From Clonostachys chloroleuca (lineage: Eukaryota > Ascomycota > Sordariomycetes > Hypocreales > Bionectriaceae): a stretch of 64,000 nucleotides of DNA. Position 1 is the first letter of the stretch, and the number at the start of each line of letters is the position of its first letter. The DNA lies in the NCBI GenBank assembly GCA_037952775.1, contig JBANAY010000003.1:21266001-21330000 (forward strand). Direction: 5' to 3'. Under the pieces are notes generated by a model that did not search any database, had not been told where the DNA came from, and was given only the letters and a program-made list of their open reading frames with translations. Made by a program: the position numbers and the translations under genes. Below are positions 20,661 through 33,783 of this stretch, piece by piece.

Positions 20661-23600
20661 TTACTTTGCGGGTTTCCCAATTGTGCTCCTCTCTGCAATG
20701 AGGTCTGCAATGCTGGCGATGGGCATGGCACCAACAATGTCGAATACAGCCACAGTAGCACCCAACTCCCTTCCAATCCAGTTCCTGAGCTCCACCGCCA
20801 TCAAAGAGTCGACACCGTAAGCCGAGAGAGCCTTGTTTGGCTCTACGTCACTTGCTGGAATTGACATGGCCCGGCCAAGTCTAGCAGCCAAGGCTTGGAA
20901 AACAAGCGCGACCCTCTCCGCCGAGTCGGACGATTGGCGGAACAAGGCTACTGCTTTCTCTACATCATCGTCCTTGGTTCCTTTATCAGCCTTGCTACTG
21001 CCGGTAACGTATGAGAAAGTAGATAGAAGAGGTCGGTCCAAGATGGGCGGTACTGGTTCATTTAAGAGAAGATGTCTCCTTGGGTTATCCAGTCCGAAAG
21101 GTATCTGACCCCTACATTCTTCTAACTGCGGGTATTCAACGTCGGGATCGCAGCACATAGTCAGAAGGGCAAGAAGATCGATATCAGTGAGCAATTGCAT
21201 GTCGTTGGCAATTTGACGTTGGCGCTGGAATGTGAACTTCTCGGCAATGATGCCAACATTGACCATCCAGCCAATGTCGATAGAGATTGCTTTGAGTCCC
21301 CGTGAGCGGCGATAGCGGACAATTGCATCTTGGAACGAGCACCCAGCCGAGTAGTTCGCGCTGCCCATCTGGCCAACCACCCCGGCGAGCGAGGAGAACA
21401 TGATGAAGAAATCAAGATTGTTGGGCAGAAGTTTGTGGAGGGTCCATGAGGTTTGAACCTTCGATCTGACAGTGGCATCCCATTGTGAGAATTTCATGTT
21501 GTCTTGGAATATGGCGTCCTCCAAAGCCATTGCTGCGTTGATGCAGCCTCTAAGGGGGGCATCGTAGTTGAGACTTCGTCCAGCAGCTTGGAAAGGTCGT
21601 TATGAGAAGCTACATCGCACAAAGGGGTGACAATATTGACGCCGCTTGCTTTCAATTCAGTCACCCATACTTTTGCGGCTTCTGAGGTGGCTCCCGACCG
21701 CGATGGGACAATCAGATGCCGTGCGCCTCTCCGGACCATCCATTTGATGATATCTCTACCAAGACCTCCAGAGCCTCCTGCTACGAGATATGATGCATTT
21801 GGAAGAAACTTCCACGATCTCTCGTCGATGGAGAATTGCTTCAGGATTCTTATAGTTAGCTTCCAGGAAATGCAATCAAGTTTGAAGGGAATCTTCTTAC
21901 AGGAACTAGGTTATCCGCTTTGGGTGTCACAACCACCCTGCCATTAAGCTCGCCACTCTGCAGCTGCTGGAAGGCCTTTTCAATTTTAGAGACCTCGAAA
22001 ACTTCAAGATCTTTTTTGAAGTTATAAGAACTCTCCTGTATCGAGTCTACCGTATTCTGAAGCAGCTTGGAAGCTTTACTAGGCGTTAACCTCAACACGT
22101 CGACTGTTGCGAAAGAGACGTTTGCTTTCATCTGATTTAACGAAAGAGTGGTATTTGCATCCGTATCCACGCCTTTTACAGTGACAAAGTGACCGTTTGT
22201 CGCAAGGCATTTCAGCGAGGCTTGCAATACGTCCTGGCCGGGGAGTAGGTTGAAGACGACATCAACGCCTTGGCCACCTGTGGCGCGGGATATCTGCTGG
22301 GCGAAAAAGCTACCCTCAGAGAGGAATACATGGTTTTGCTGAACGCTCAGATTGCTTACCAAGAATCTTCTTTGCTCCTCGGAGGTGACTGTAACAAAGA
22401 TTTCTGCGCCTTGTCTTTGAGCAATCCGAATGGCAGACTGCCCCAGACTGTCGGCACCGTCGTTGACCAGAACCCGCTCTTGCTTCTCAAGTTGGGAGAT
22501 ATCAACTAGCGCACGGTAGGCAATCATGCTCGGCATAATTTCTGACGTTGCTTTCTCGAATGATAAACTATCAGGGATCTGGATCACGGAAGTTTCCAAA
22601 GCACGAGGATGCTTCCGAATGCTGCCTCTGGTACTCATATAGACGCGGTCTCCCTCCTTGATTGAGTTTCCGCACCCAGAGCCGACCCGAGTTACGATTC
22701 CGGCACAATCGCCACCTATCTTGTCTTGATCCTCATCGATCAATCCAAGCGCTGAGTCAAGTTCTCGTCTTCCCAAGCCCCATGCATGAGCCTCGATCTC
22801 AATCTCATTCTGGCCGAGCGGCGTGTCTGCCAACTCGTCCCTGACGAATCGCAGCGAGGTGAGATCTCCATGCGTTCCGGCAGAGAGTTGGAGCTCAGGC
22901 CCATCTCCCCATCTCATAATCTTTTGCTGGGCGGAGACGAGGGCCTGGTGAGCTTCGTTCGCTGGAGCATTTTCAACTGCACGGCCAATTGTTATCTGTC
23001 CATTCTGAACATTGTACTCCAACTCCTTGCCTGGTAACTGTCCAAATGCATCATCAAAGATAGTCAAAATGATAGTTGCACAGTCCTCTTCGTTCGATCT
23101 ATCCTCGATTGCGATGTTCACAATGTGATTGTCCGGCTGCTCAGCGCGAATTGTGCGGAGAAATCCCGGTACGAGACTGTAATCTGGATAGTTTTCATCA
23201 TCGGAATGTGTCCCTGTTACCCAGAGCAGATTCTTTGCATGCTTCATCAAAATCTGTAAAGCGGAGAAATCATCCTCGTTAAGGTTGGCTAGCACTGGCC
23301 TATTGTTAACTTCGCCGACGAAGATAACGACAGTGTCTTCGTTCCATTTCTTCACCGCTTCTTGGAGTGAAGCAGCGGTAAAGCTGCACACGCTCGACTC
23401 TCCGTCTCCTTGAAGTTTGTTGACCACGGCCGTGGCCAAGTTACTTTGCTGGTCGGACGGTGTAGCATCGGTGACGACAACAACTCCTCTCGAGGTAGCC
23501 TTTAGAACATCCTGCTTTGGCTCAACGGCAGTAGTGACAATTATGCTCATAATATGGCACTGTTCTGTCTCGTAATCACGGATAACAACGTCGTTGCCTG

Positions 23601-26600
23601 AGAATCCGTTGTTCCGCAGGCATCTTTCCCAAACTGACTCGTCCACAGCAGCGGAATTGGCTCGCCACTCTTCTGTTGCCACCCACCAGCCTGGAACAAG
23701 ACCAGCCATGAAGTTGACAGCGATGTCACTTGGCTTGATAGTTTCAAGGAGAAGAAGCTTTCCTCCGGGTTTCAGCAACTTTCTCACATTGCGGATTGTA
23801 AACTCCAGATCTGGCGTGGCATGCATAACACTTCCAGCGACTAATAGGTCATATGTTCCGGCTTCGAAACCCTGATCCTGGATCGGAACTCCCAAATCAA
23901 ACGTTTTGAACGAGATACGGTCTTGAGACACCAAGTCAGACCACAAGTTGCTGGCCTTTTCGAAGAACATCGGTGATATATCCGTGTACGTGTAGTGCGC
24001 AAAGCTGGGGGCTCCGGTGCGCTTCTCCCGCTCGCCCCACGCCTTGAATAGATGTCTCGTCACGCCGCCAGTTCCAGCACCCACTTCGATAACTCGAAGG
24101 GCCGGGTTCTGGTGAGAAGCCAGGTCAAGAACAGGGAACAACCGCCCGTCAGAGCAGAGGTTAAGGAATAGGTTTTCATAGAACACCTTTGCCTGGTCAG
24201 ATTCAAAAACAATCTGGAGGGGGTCAACTTCTCCCGCCAGCATGCGTTGAAGGTTCCTTGCGCAAGCGATATAAACCCCCCAGGCTGGAAGTGCCTCTTC
24301 GACTTCGACAAGCCGAGCTTCGACTTCCTCGTCGCTGAGACTGTCCACATGCTCCCTCTGACTTGGCGAGAGATTTCTGACTTGATCTTCAAGCCATTTG
24401 AAATGGCGTGACAACTTCTGAGGAACTGTAGAGGCATCTACTGTCTTTAGCGTGCGGCCTGCAACGAGACCTAAGACATTGACAAGCTTGATATGATTGC
24501 TCAAAATAAGGCTTTCATCTCGGGCAGCGACCTTTGACAAGCACTCCCTTTCTAGCTGCTCGTTCGTCATGAGGCTAAGCTGGGGCTTCCACTCTATTTT
24601 GTACAGCAGCTTCCTTTCCTCGTCTTCTTCGTTCCTGGCAACAGGGGAGGTCACTGCTCGTTCGATGGAACATAGTACTGTCCCATCGTCAGCTAGAGCA
24701 TGAATGCTTCCATCCTCTCCAGTGCTTGGACCATGAACAATTGATCTGACTTTGGACTTTGCCACCAGTCCAATAGAGTTGGTATGCGGCGACTGCCACC
24801 CGGAAGCAGCGAACCATGCCCCTTGGATCCGGATGGGAATATTTCCTGAAGGCTGTTGCCCTCCGCTCAGTCGGAGCATGTGGAACGCTTGATCTAGCAC
24901 AGCAGGGTGCACAAGACTGCCAGTGATATGTCTCCCCTTTGATATGTCTATTTTGCCGATGGCAGTATTTCTTTTCTCATCGTAGAAAGCATCTTGGATG
25001 AGTTGGAAGCTCGGCCCCCACTGGATACCATTCTTAGCTGCATCCCGATAAAATGCATCTGGGGAGATGAAGTTCTTGCAAGATGACTTGGCCTGGTAAT
25101 AGTAGTGTCGAATTTCCCCATGAGCTTCGAGTCTTTGCTTGCTAACCTCGGAAGCTGTCCCTGATTTATATTCCACCTTGAGAGTGGCCCGGAAACATTC
25201 TGTCCACTGATCTCGTGAATACGAATAAAGAGTTGTCTCGAACCACTGAGATTCTCCAGTAACTTTTGGCGAGTTGACTGTTCGAAGGCGCATTTGGGTT
25301 TCGATACGATCTTCCCAGGTCTCCTGAATAATAACCGGATTCTTGAACTCGGCCGTTTGGAAGTAATAGCCTGCCACGGCTTGATCTTCCGGCACAACCT
25401 GATACACTGCCTCCATTGCCATGACAAGCATTCCCATAGCGGGGAAAAGAACAGTCCCATCAACCTAGTGCGTTCCATAGTCAGTATAATGAATTACTCA
25501 CTAGACGCAGGTTTCAGTCTCCAATTCCCTCACTTACCACGTGGTCTTTGAACCAAGGAGTTGCTTCTACTGTGAGGAAGTTCCTCCAAGAAGGTTCCAA
25601 AGGATTCCAGTCCGATGGTCGAACGCCGAGGGTTTCGCCATGGACTTTTCCTCGTAACCTGTAATCACGGCTGATTCGTGACTCAGCCCAATAGCGATGC
25701 GTTCTATCGAAAGGATATTCGGGCAAATCGAGAAGAAACTCAGAAGACTCTGAGGGCATTCTCTGATTGACAGATGAGATAGAAACTTGGTGGCCCAGAC
25801 AAAAGAGCTGCCCTACAGCCTCCAGAGTTGTTTCCACTGCCGGGCGTGATCTATGCAAGATCCCCGTGTAACGTATTTGTTTCTTCCGGTTTCCTTCCTG
25901 TCCAATTGTATCCAATACTGGCCGGCGGAGCGCAGGGTGAGGACCAACTTCGATAATGTCGCTAAAGCCGCTGAGTCCAACTTTCAATGTCGAGGATTTC
26001 TGGGTTAGCGTTTGAAGGGCATCCGTAAATCGAACGGGCGACACCATGTTGTTAACCCAGTATTGGGCATTGGCCAACTCGGCGGGAAGGACACGCCTTC
26101 CAGAGACTGAGGATACCATGGGGATTTGTTCGATCTCGCCACTCTCAAGAGTGCCCATAAGAGTACAATACTCGTCTGCAATTGCCTTCACAAATGGAGA
26201 ATGGTAGGCCACTCCAGTCTTGAGCTTTTGCGCAAAGATGCCGTCTTTGTCTGCCTTGATTTTAATCAAGTCAATAGCGTCTTCTGGACCGGAAAGAGTA
26301 CAGTTTAAAGGACTGTTGATGCAAGCGGTGCAAACAGAGGCACTGATGTATTTTCCTTCTACTGACCGGAGGTAGTTCGAAACTTCGTTTTCCGATAGGT
26401 TGATGGATATCATTGCACCGGGTGAAGACTGATGAGCACTCTTGAGCTTTCCGGCCAGTTGTCCCCGAAAATATGCAACTTTGCAGGCAGACTCGAGAGT
26501 CAACGCTCCGATCGAATAGCTATAATGAGGTGTTAACAGCGGCAGATCAGAGTACCAGAGAGGGGTTGACCTACGCAGCGGCTATTTCTCCAGACGAGTG

Positions 26601-29208
26601 TCCAACCACTCCTTTGGGGGCGAGCCCGAAGCTTTTAAGCAAATCCACCAAACCCAGCTGGACAGCTGTAGATAAAGGCTGGCTATAATCGGGGCTATCA
26701 ATCCGGTCTTGATAATCTTTGATTGCTGATCATCTATTAGCTGTAATACTGTCATGAATCATTTAGTTTTACATACCGAGGATGGACCAATCGCAACCTA
26801 ATGCACTGTAGATACTATCGATCTTACGGAGAGTCTCTTTGTATACTGGAAACTGCAGCAAGTCGTGTCCCATTCCAACATACTGCGCTCCTTGACCCGT
26901 GAAAACAAAGGCTAAATTCGCATCTGCCGAGCTGCGTATTGCATTCGCTGGGGAGAATGAAGGCTCAGTTGTCTCTGAACCAGGCTTGGCCAGAGCGTAT
27001 GATCTCCATAGCATGCGGCTGCGATGATCCGATAAAGTGTAAGCCAGTTTGGCTAATTTGGAGCGGTCTTTGGAGGTGTTGTTGACGAAATATTCTTCGT
27101 ATGCTGTCATCACACGTTTCATCGCTTTCTCGTCAGCAGCACTGAATACGAGGATTTTGGGCAGATCGGAGCCGGCAGAGGATGTTTTATCATGCTCTTC
27201 AATAGCATGGCCATTCTCGGTCTCGTGGTTGGTTCCATTGCTTCGATGGTGGCCATTGAGGGAGCCATTGCCATTCCCGTTGGTGAGCACAATATCTCCA
27301 TTCTGGTGGTTCCCGTTGGTTTGGGTTTTGCTACCATTTATGCCGTTGATATGAGACTTAGACGTGGTGCAATGGTTCCCAACCATTCCTCGATCGTTGA
27401 GGTAGCTATAGGCATCGTCGATCACCACGTGAGTGTTGGAGCCACCGAACCCGAAAGAATTCACAGACACCCTTCGCAGGCCGGAGTTGGGCCATGCGAT
27501 GCTTGTCGTAGGAACCTAATAATAAGTAAATAATTAGGTTAAATGTTCAGAATAGATCCATGCATTGACCTACAGTTGTGTTGTAAAAGTCATTATCAAT
27601 ATCAGGGTTCATCTTCTCGAAGAGGGCATTGGGCGGAATGACTCCCTTTTCAAGAACGGCTGAATATAGCGGTTAGCTTACTTGAATAGTACCCAGAGGG
27701 TGTTTCTCGAAACAAGAAACAAGGTAGCCAGCACTTACAAATCGACTTGAGTACACTGACCAAGGCACTTGCTCCTTCAAGGTGGCCGAAATTTGCTTTG
27801 ACGGAGCCTCTGGCGAAAATTCAGCATCAAGCCACCATCCTTCTCCGAAATGTGGTACTTACACATAAAGAGGCTCTTCAGCGGAGCGATATTTTCGAAA
27901 TACTCGTCCGATGGCTTTCATTTCGATGGGATCGCCGACTTTAGTTCCCGTGCCTATAGGTATTTTGAGTATCAGAAGATGATTTCAATGAACTTGAATA
28001 TGTGATCAAGTTTGAAGACGCTTACCATGAGCTTCAACATAACGGGTGTCACAAAGTGGCAGGTTCGCCTGAGCATATACGTGGCGAATGAGGTCCTCTT
28101 GCGACTTGGCACTGGGTTGTGTAAGAACTGGAGTGTGGCCGTCCTGGTTTGACCCAATGGATCGGATGACCGCTCGAATTGTATCACCATTGCGAACTGC
28201 CTCGGCAACAGGCTTGAGAACAAGGACAACAACACCCTCTCCTCTTGCGTAACCGTTGGCACGATGGTCGAAACTATAGCACAGGCCATCGGGGGACAGG
28301 AAGTTCTGATCTGATAACGATTGAATGATGCCAGGGTCCATGATAACATTGCAACCTGTAACGAGTGCCTAACAGTGATAGAAGGTCAGGTTTCTCCACA
28401 AAATATAGACACTTGGCAATAGTATTCTTACACATGAAGCATCTCCGCTACGAATAGATTTGCAAGCCATGTCCAGAGCAGACATACTACTCGAGCAAGC
28501 TGTGTTCACGTGAATGCTAGGTCCTCGGAGATCGAAATACCAGCTGACTCTGTTTGGAATGATGCAAGCGATAGTACCACCTGTCGCTGCCATTCTCTCA
28601 ATGTTGTCGGGGTCTCTTGCTGTCATCCTAGAGTAGTCCTCGATCATAGATGCGGAGAAGACGGCAGTCCGAGATCCTCGGAGTTGTTCAATGGGAATTC
28701 CAGCTATAACATTTTACAATTAGTACTATTTTCGTGGAAAGTAATGCGTATTTCTTTGGGGAAGACTATATTCTCACCATTTTCCAACGCACGATAGGAA
28801 GCCTCTAAGGTCCACCGCTGCATTGGATCCATGGAAGCCGCCTCTTTAACCGTGACGGAGAAAAAGGGGGCATCGAATGCTTGCACATCATCGTTCAAGA
28901 AGTGACCTCCCTTTCCGGTGAACTATGGCGGCATTTAGTGAGTAACATCATCGAAGTTATTCTATTATATATGACAGAGGCAGTTGGCCTACCTTGTGCT
29001 GTGGATTGTGTCTAAAGGAGTCAGCATTGACTCGGGACGCAGGCCACTCTGTCATGAGATTCTTTCTATTCTGAAGAACCTCCCAGAATGCCTTATCATC
29101 GTTGACATCTTGAGGCAGTCTAAACGAGTATCCCACAATGGCTATGTCTTCCGTCGATTTTGGAGTTGCCAGCTCAATCGGCTGTATGCTAGTTGAAAAC
29201 TCGGCCAT
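20661..29208 (-). CDS. Highly reducing type I polyketide synthase KS-AT-DH-cMT-ER-KR-ACP, frameshift in KR
   Basis: The start is at 29208 ([13 protein letters not shown]) and about a dozen introns lie mainly in the KS and AT regions; the product is about 2,450-2,500 residues. KS has the active Cys in [13 protein letters not shown] and later His motifs ([14 protein letters not shown]). AT has [14 protein letters not shown] and GHSSGE. DH has the His in WFKDHV and the Asp in HPAVLDQAF. cMT has [18 protein letters not shown] has [21 protein letters not shown] starts [11 protein letters not shown] and carries [23 protein letters not shown] carries [11 protein letters not shown]. The reading frame changes inside KR at a run of six G on the plus strand (about 21552-21558), with no splice signals. 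Either the synthase is inactivated there or the base count is wrong. No release domain follows the ACP, as usual for this class. The product is not predictable. Confidence 0.93.
21552..21558 (-). other. Frame break within the KR domain of the polyketide synthase
   Basis: KR coding sequence reads in one frame up to [10 protein letters not shown] and resumes in another from [14 protein letters not shown] onward. The switch falls in a G6 run on the plus strand. No intron consensus is present. As read, translation would leave frame before the catalytic Tyr of KR and would lose the ACP. Confidence 0.75.
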
Positions 29209-29684
29209 GTTTTCTCTGTGGATATATGATAAATTTGGGAAACCACAAAACCTCGCCACTAAAGCGTGTATATAGCACTGTATATACTTCCCATGTTTAC
29301 CGCATTCCCTACGCTCGCGTACATGTCTTTCAAGGCATCCGTGTATTTGACCTACACAGAAGGGTACTCGAGTCAGGGGCCCCTACAACAGCTGCAGTAC
29401 CTAGTTACTAAACTTCTAGCCTCTCCACTCTATAGCGTAACTTCTCTCAAGGTTCTCAAGGACACATTTCAGCAAATGGTATTTCTTCGGTGACAGGTTC
29501 CGAACGCGGCTCCAGGCTTCAGTAGTTCCGGGCCTGACATGAATACCCACGACGATGTCGGTTACATAGAAACTGCCAATAGGAAGGACTACCGCTACTA
29601 AAGAATACTTGATGTAAAAAAAAATAGGATCAGCCCAAATCCTGCCATCCCTAAGTGCAAAAGCACCGCTGTTTCGTTGAGGGT
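29209..29684. promoter_or_regulatory. Region upstream of the polyketide synthase
   Basis: About 475 bases between the synthase start and the FSH1 hydrolase stop, which point the same way. TATATA-containing strings near 29266-29286 on the minus strand could serve as the synthase TATA element. Confidence 0.35.
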
Positions 29685-30609
29685 TCACGGATCTTGGCAT
29701 CGCTCGATTGTCCTCTCGATAGCTCTTAATGCTCCGGCTAGCTCCATTTTGGACTTGGTACCGGGGATATCATGGCCTACATGGTGATGTGTAAACACCT
29801 CGCGTACACCGCCATCGCACAACCCAATCATTGCCTCGTTGAGGCGGGTCGGGTTGCCCATATCGTGTTTCGCCCACAGAGGAGCGAGTGGGGAGAAGCG
29901 CCAGAGCCACGGCGGTGGGCTAGATTCGCGGATATGCGCTGTGGGCACCTTGATAATGACACCATCTTCGGTACCATTCATCCCAAGTGCCCGGACGTTA
30001 TCATCGGTAGTCTGAGAAATGTCAGGGTCAAAGGGTGGAGCGGCACTAAACATAATCCCGCACCGGAAGCCTGCGAATGGTCTGCGGGCGTCCTCAACAA
30101 GGAGCAGAGCTGCAATCATACCACCTTCCGAAAACCCAAAAACTCCGTCAAAGGGGCCGTTGTCATGAACGAACTCGATCATGGTTGACAGGAGCTCTCG
30201 GCATTGATCAGCGTCTGGCCCATCCATGATGTAACCGTAGTGCTCGTCCATGATCCTAGAAGCGTGGTCTGCTTGTCACATGCTTGTAAGCTTACTGGGG
30301 TATTCCCAATAGCTGAAAAGAGAATTTTTCCGGGTGATCCAGGTCCTTGGGACGAACCGTCAACTGGTTTCGTTGGCACTGTGCCATTGACGAAAACGAA
30401 TTCATGGTCTTCGAGATGATTCCGAAGGCTGCCTATGAATTGGGATTAGCTGGGGGCTTGAAACGGGATCGGAAAGCTTGGGCACGTACTACTTTGCATC
30501 TCCAGAGCCTGGAGGGTAATACTGTCAGCTGATATGCTTGCATTATTCTCATGCTTATGGCACTCACCTGAGCACAGGTCCCCCGACCATGTAAGCACAA
30601 AAACCTCAT
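29685..30609 (-). CDS. FSH1-type serine hydrolase (LovG-like thioesterase candidate)
   Basis: Exon 1 (30609-30568) encodes MRFLCLHGRGTCAQ, the classic FSH1 start with the oxyanion-region HGRG. Exon 2 is 30508-30493 (ALEMQ) and exon 3 starts at 30432 (SSLRNHLEDHEFVFVNG). The last exon contains FDGVFGFSEGGMIAALLL with nucleophile Ser in GFSEGG and ends with HHHVGHDIP, the catalytic His region. The junction between exon 3 and the last exon (about 30250-30310) could not be resolved in frame: the obvious GTAAGC donor and CTAG acceptor leave a phase mismatch, so a frameshift or unusual splice is possible. In lovastatin biosynthesis LovG, an FSH1-family enzyme, releases the chain from the highly reducing synthase LovB. 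Direct adjacency to this synthase suggests a similar release role, which is inference. Confidence 0.8.
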
Positions 30610-31285
30610 ATTCCTGGTTTAGAAGTTACGGCAGTTGCTCGCTGGCTTTGTTTCCCCCTTCAGCTAAAATTGATCTGGCTCAATATGTATTCCCTGGGGA
30701 GCCGGCAGTGCCTAGTGTAATTCAGGTGGCTCTTTGTCTGACATTGGCCCACACGCGACTCCGTCTGAACTGATCATCCGACTGCATGATCCATCTTGAA
30801 GTGGATAGACGAGGTACCAGAATGGACCTTCACAATCCCGCGTCAGGGGTTCACCGTCAGGGCAAATTCTAGGAAGGGAAAGTTTGTTTCCAACCCCGCT
30901 TGTCATTAGGACACACCATCTGGACCTCTAGCTCCGGAGATATGGCGAGGATAATGACAGGGTATAATTTCCGGATTCTACCCAATCAGGCCATATGTAG
31001 CGCATCCTTTGGACGCATGGGGAAGTAGAACAGGGACCAGGTTGTTGATGTTTTGCCAAGTGCCATTCTGGTGCAACTATTGCCGGAAAGAAGGCCCCCG
31101 AACAAGTGGATCATGTCCAGTCATGTCTTAGCGGAAATGTTTTTTTAAACGTCATGGGCGTCGCTCCTTATTCAGTAGGGGCGAAGGAAGTAGAATTATT
31201 ATGGGAACACCTAATGCATTCTCTCAAGATATTAAATAATGACAAATTTGTTATACATAACAGTCCCCCTACTATTTCACCGCCC
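30610..31285. other. Intergenic, no gene seen
   Basis: About 675 bases upstream of the FSH1 hydrolase and downstream of the rhodopsin-like gene. Nothing recognisable. Confidence 0.45.
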
Positions 31286-32777
31286 TCATGGTCGCCATGC
31301 CTTGGTTGAAGAGGCTTTGTCCACTGTAGAATGAGCGCCTCGTGTGGTGGAGGGGAGTGTCGGTTGGCCAATGTCGCTTCCGTTTTGCCCCCCGTGTAGA
31401 TATTCTGTCGACTGCGTACCCCCAATGGTTGTCATAGGCACGCCATCTTCGTCCAATTTGTAGTACGACGTGGAGTGGTTGGCCTCGTAATTCCTTCGGC
31501 TTGACGATCCATTGGTGCCGTACCTATTCGCAGAGCTGGGGGCGGTGGTAGCCGTGTTCATACCCAACTTTCTCTTGATAGAACGCAGGACGCCGGTGTC
31601 GTGAAGAATCTTGGGTATACAAGGAAGACAACAAATGAAGAACCCGCAAGTCATCTCAGCAAATGCCCAGAAGCCCACAACACCGATAAAATAGACCGCG
31701 TCGTTGGTATTGTGGACTAATTTCATCGTATCGCTTAATCTGACCGCGGCACATACGCACGCACTGGAAGTTGTGTCAGTAAAGTGAAAAGAAAAGAGAG
31801 AAAAGGCTGCCTAAAGGGGGAGGGTGGAATTATCACTCACAGTAGACCAAGGCCGAAAACAATCGACACACCAATCTTCTTGGATGTCTTCAACTTGAGT
31901 TTCCATATAATATGCTGTGGCAGTAGCAAGATAACAATATCAGAGATCAAGAAAATGATTCCAGAACTGATTTGTATCGTGCTAATCGGAAAACAGTCTC
32001 CTTGAACTCGAATATCCCAGATGGCCCTGTGAGGCTTACACTGAAGATTCAAAGCCAGCACAATTCCGACGAGTGCAGCAGCTTGAACAAAGATCATGAA
32101 GCTACAGCCCCAGAAGAAGATGCTTTTTCGGTCGAATCCTCCAGGCACAAAGATGTTGATCCACTCGATCAGAATTGCTATCTTCAGGAACGGCATCGCG
32201 AAGGAATAGCATTGACCGTAAATGTACACATTCTATTTATCTAACCATTAGTGATTTTCTTCGTTTGAAATCGAATATCAAGCAAAGAAGTCGGATGGGA
32301 ATGAGGTTGAACTCACGTAGTTCATTGGAATGACATCACGTAAGAGCACATCCCATTGGTGAACAAAAAAGCCGGGAACTTCGATAATCTTGAACATAGC
32401 ATAACTACATCCCCAGAATGCCCCCTAAAGTTGCTGTTAATTGTCATATTCTCTATTCGGAAGGCTTGTTGAGCGGGGCGGAGACGGTGACGAACAAATG
32501 CGAGTAGGATAAAAACTATATGTGTTAGTACTCATGCAAAAACAACGCCCAAGCTTGCGCCTTGTAGTGGATCTTTCTTCATACCTTCTTCGGCATTGAA
32601 CTTTCTCAATAGAAACACTCGAGCATAGCCGCGAAGCACCAGGCAAATGGTAGATATCACCTGGCAGAGGAGTAGAACGCCCCAAGCCAGTGCATTGTTG
32701 TTGGAAGGATTTTCGAAATTTGGTGTGACGCCATCGGGAGGCAGCCCGGCCGGCAGGTTCAAGTCTAAGGTTGCCAT
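31286..32777 (-). CDS. Fungal rhodopsin-like seven-helix integral membrane protein
   Basis: The start at 32777 gives MATLDLNLPAGLPPDG, an extracellular N-terminus. The first helix is LAWGVLLLCQVISTICLVL, then GYARVFLLRKFNAEE. Exons continue with FILLAF, a short exon with FWGCSYAMFKIIEVPGFF, then YGQCYSFAMPFLKIAIL, CSFMIFVQAAALVGIVLAL, ISSGIIFLISDIVILLL and VYFIGVVGFWAFAEMTCGFF, giving about seven membrane helices. This matches the conserved fungal rhodopsin-domain family, which includes SAT4-like proteins. The cytosolic tail is Ser/Thr/Gly-rich. Several such proteins are encoded in fungal metabolite clusters, but their function is unclear. The gene shows no break. Alternative: a general plasma-membrane protein unrelated to the cluster. 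Confidence 0.82.
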
Positions 32778-33783
32778 TGAGTTGTAGAGTAGTTCGTGGT
32801 TCGAAGCATGCGATTTCGGAACCTGGTTACTCTTTGGAGAGCCTCAGTCGAACAAATATCATCTCTACACTGGATGTGTGAAGAATTTGAATGTGGATGC
32901 ATATTATCAGTTTGGAGTAACGGAACAGGAAGCGAGGGCAGTTTCAGTTCCGGACTGGGGGTGATTTGGCTCGATAGGGGGTCCCCTAAACTAGAAACCT
33001 TTGCGCTGGTCCCAAACTACAGGTAGTCTTACGAACAACTCGGGATTCCTTAACTGCTGTGGCCCGGGGATCCGATCCGGACAGGCTTACCCCTGAAGGC
33101 GTGGCAAAGGATCCGGTGGATGTCACAGGCAATCAGGGGATGTAACATGTTAGTGCTGGAGGATAGGGTTACACTGCTACTGCTGCAGCTCCGATTTCCC
33201 TTTCCAGTCCACCGTATTCTCCCTTCCGCTACTCGTAGGACATGGATGGCAACTGGGTGACAAGCGGGCATAGTAGCGTTAAATTTCGATATCATATCAA
33301 AATCATTAATGCATTTATTAAGCACAACATGATAAAATAACTCAGTATTCTACCATTATCGTACGTAGTATTATTAATCAGAAAATGAGGCTCTGACCTC
33401 AGGTGAAAATACTTCCAGTGTGCCATGTCTTATCTCAGTCGCTTAGGTGGATATACAGATAGATACATCTCGTTAATCAGCCCGTTTAACCGATATAATC
33501 TAATCCATGGCTGGTTCCTGTTGCTGTTCATCGTGATCAGATGAGATCGTGCATGTACAGTCAGTGCAGCCCTGGAAGCAATGTTAAACATGCAATCGTG
33601 ACGCCATTCAGTCTAATTTGTGCATTGATCACTTCAAATTACAATTAATTATTAAAAATTAAATACCAATGCCATGGTTATCTTCCACATCAAGGTTGAA
33701 GTCGTAAATCAGCAAATAGAATGCTAGAGTGACCTCTATTTAGGGTGCCCATCTTATTGGCGATTATGTAGAAAACCCTTGCC
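32778..33783. other. Intergenic, no gene seen
   Basis: About 1 kb, AT-rich in 33300-33700. It contains the promoter of the rhodopsin-like gene and the 3' flank of the esterase. Confidence 0.45.
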
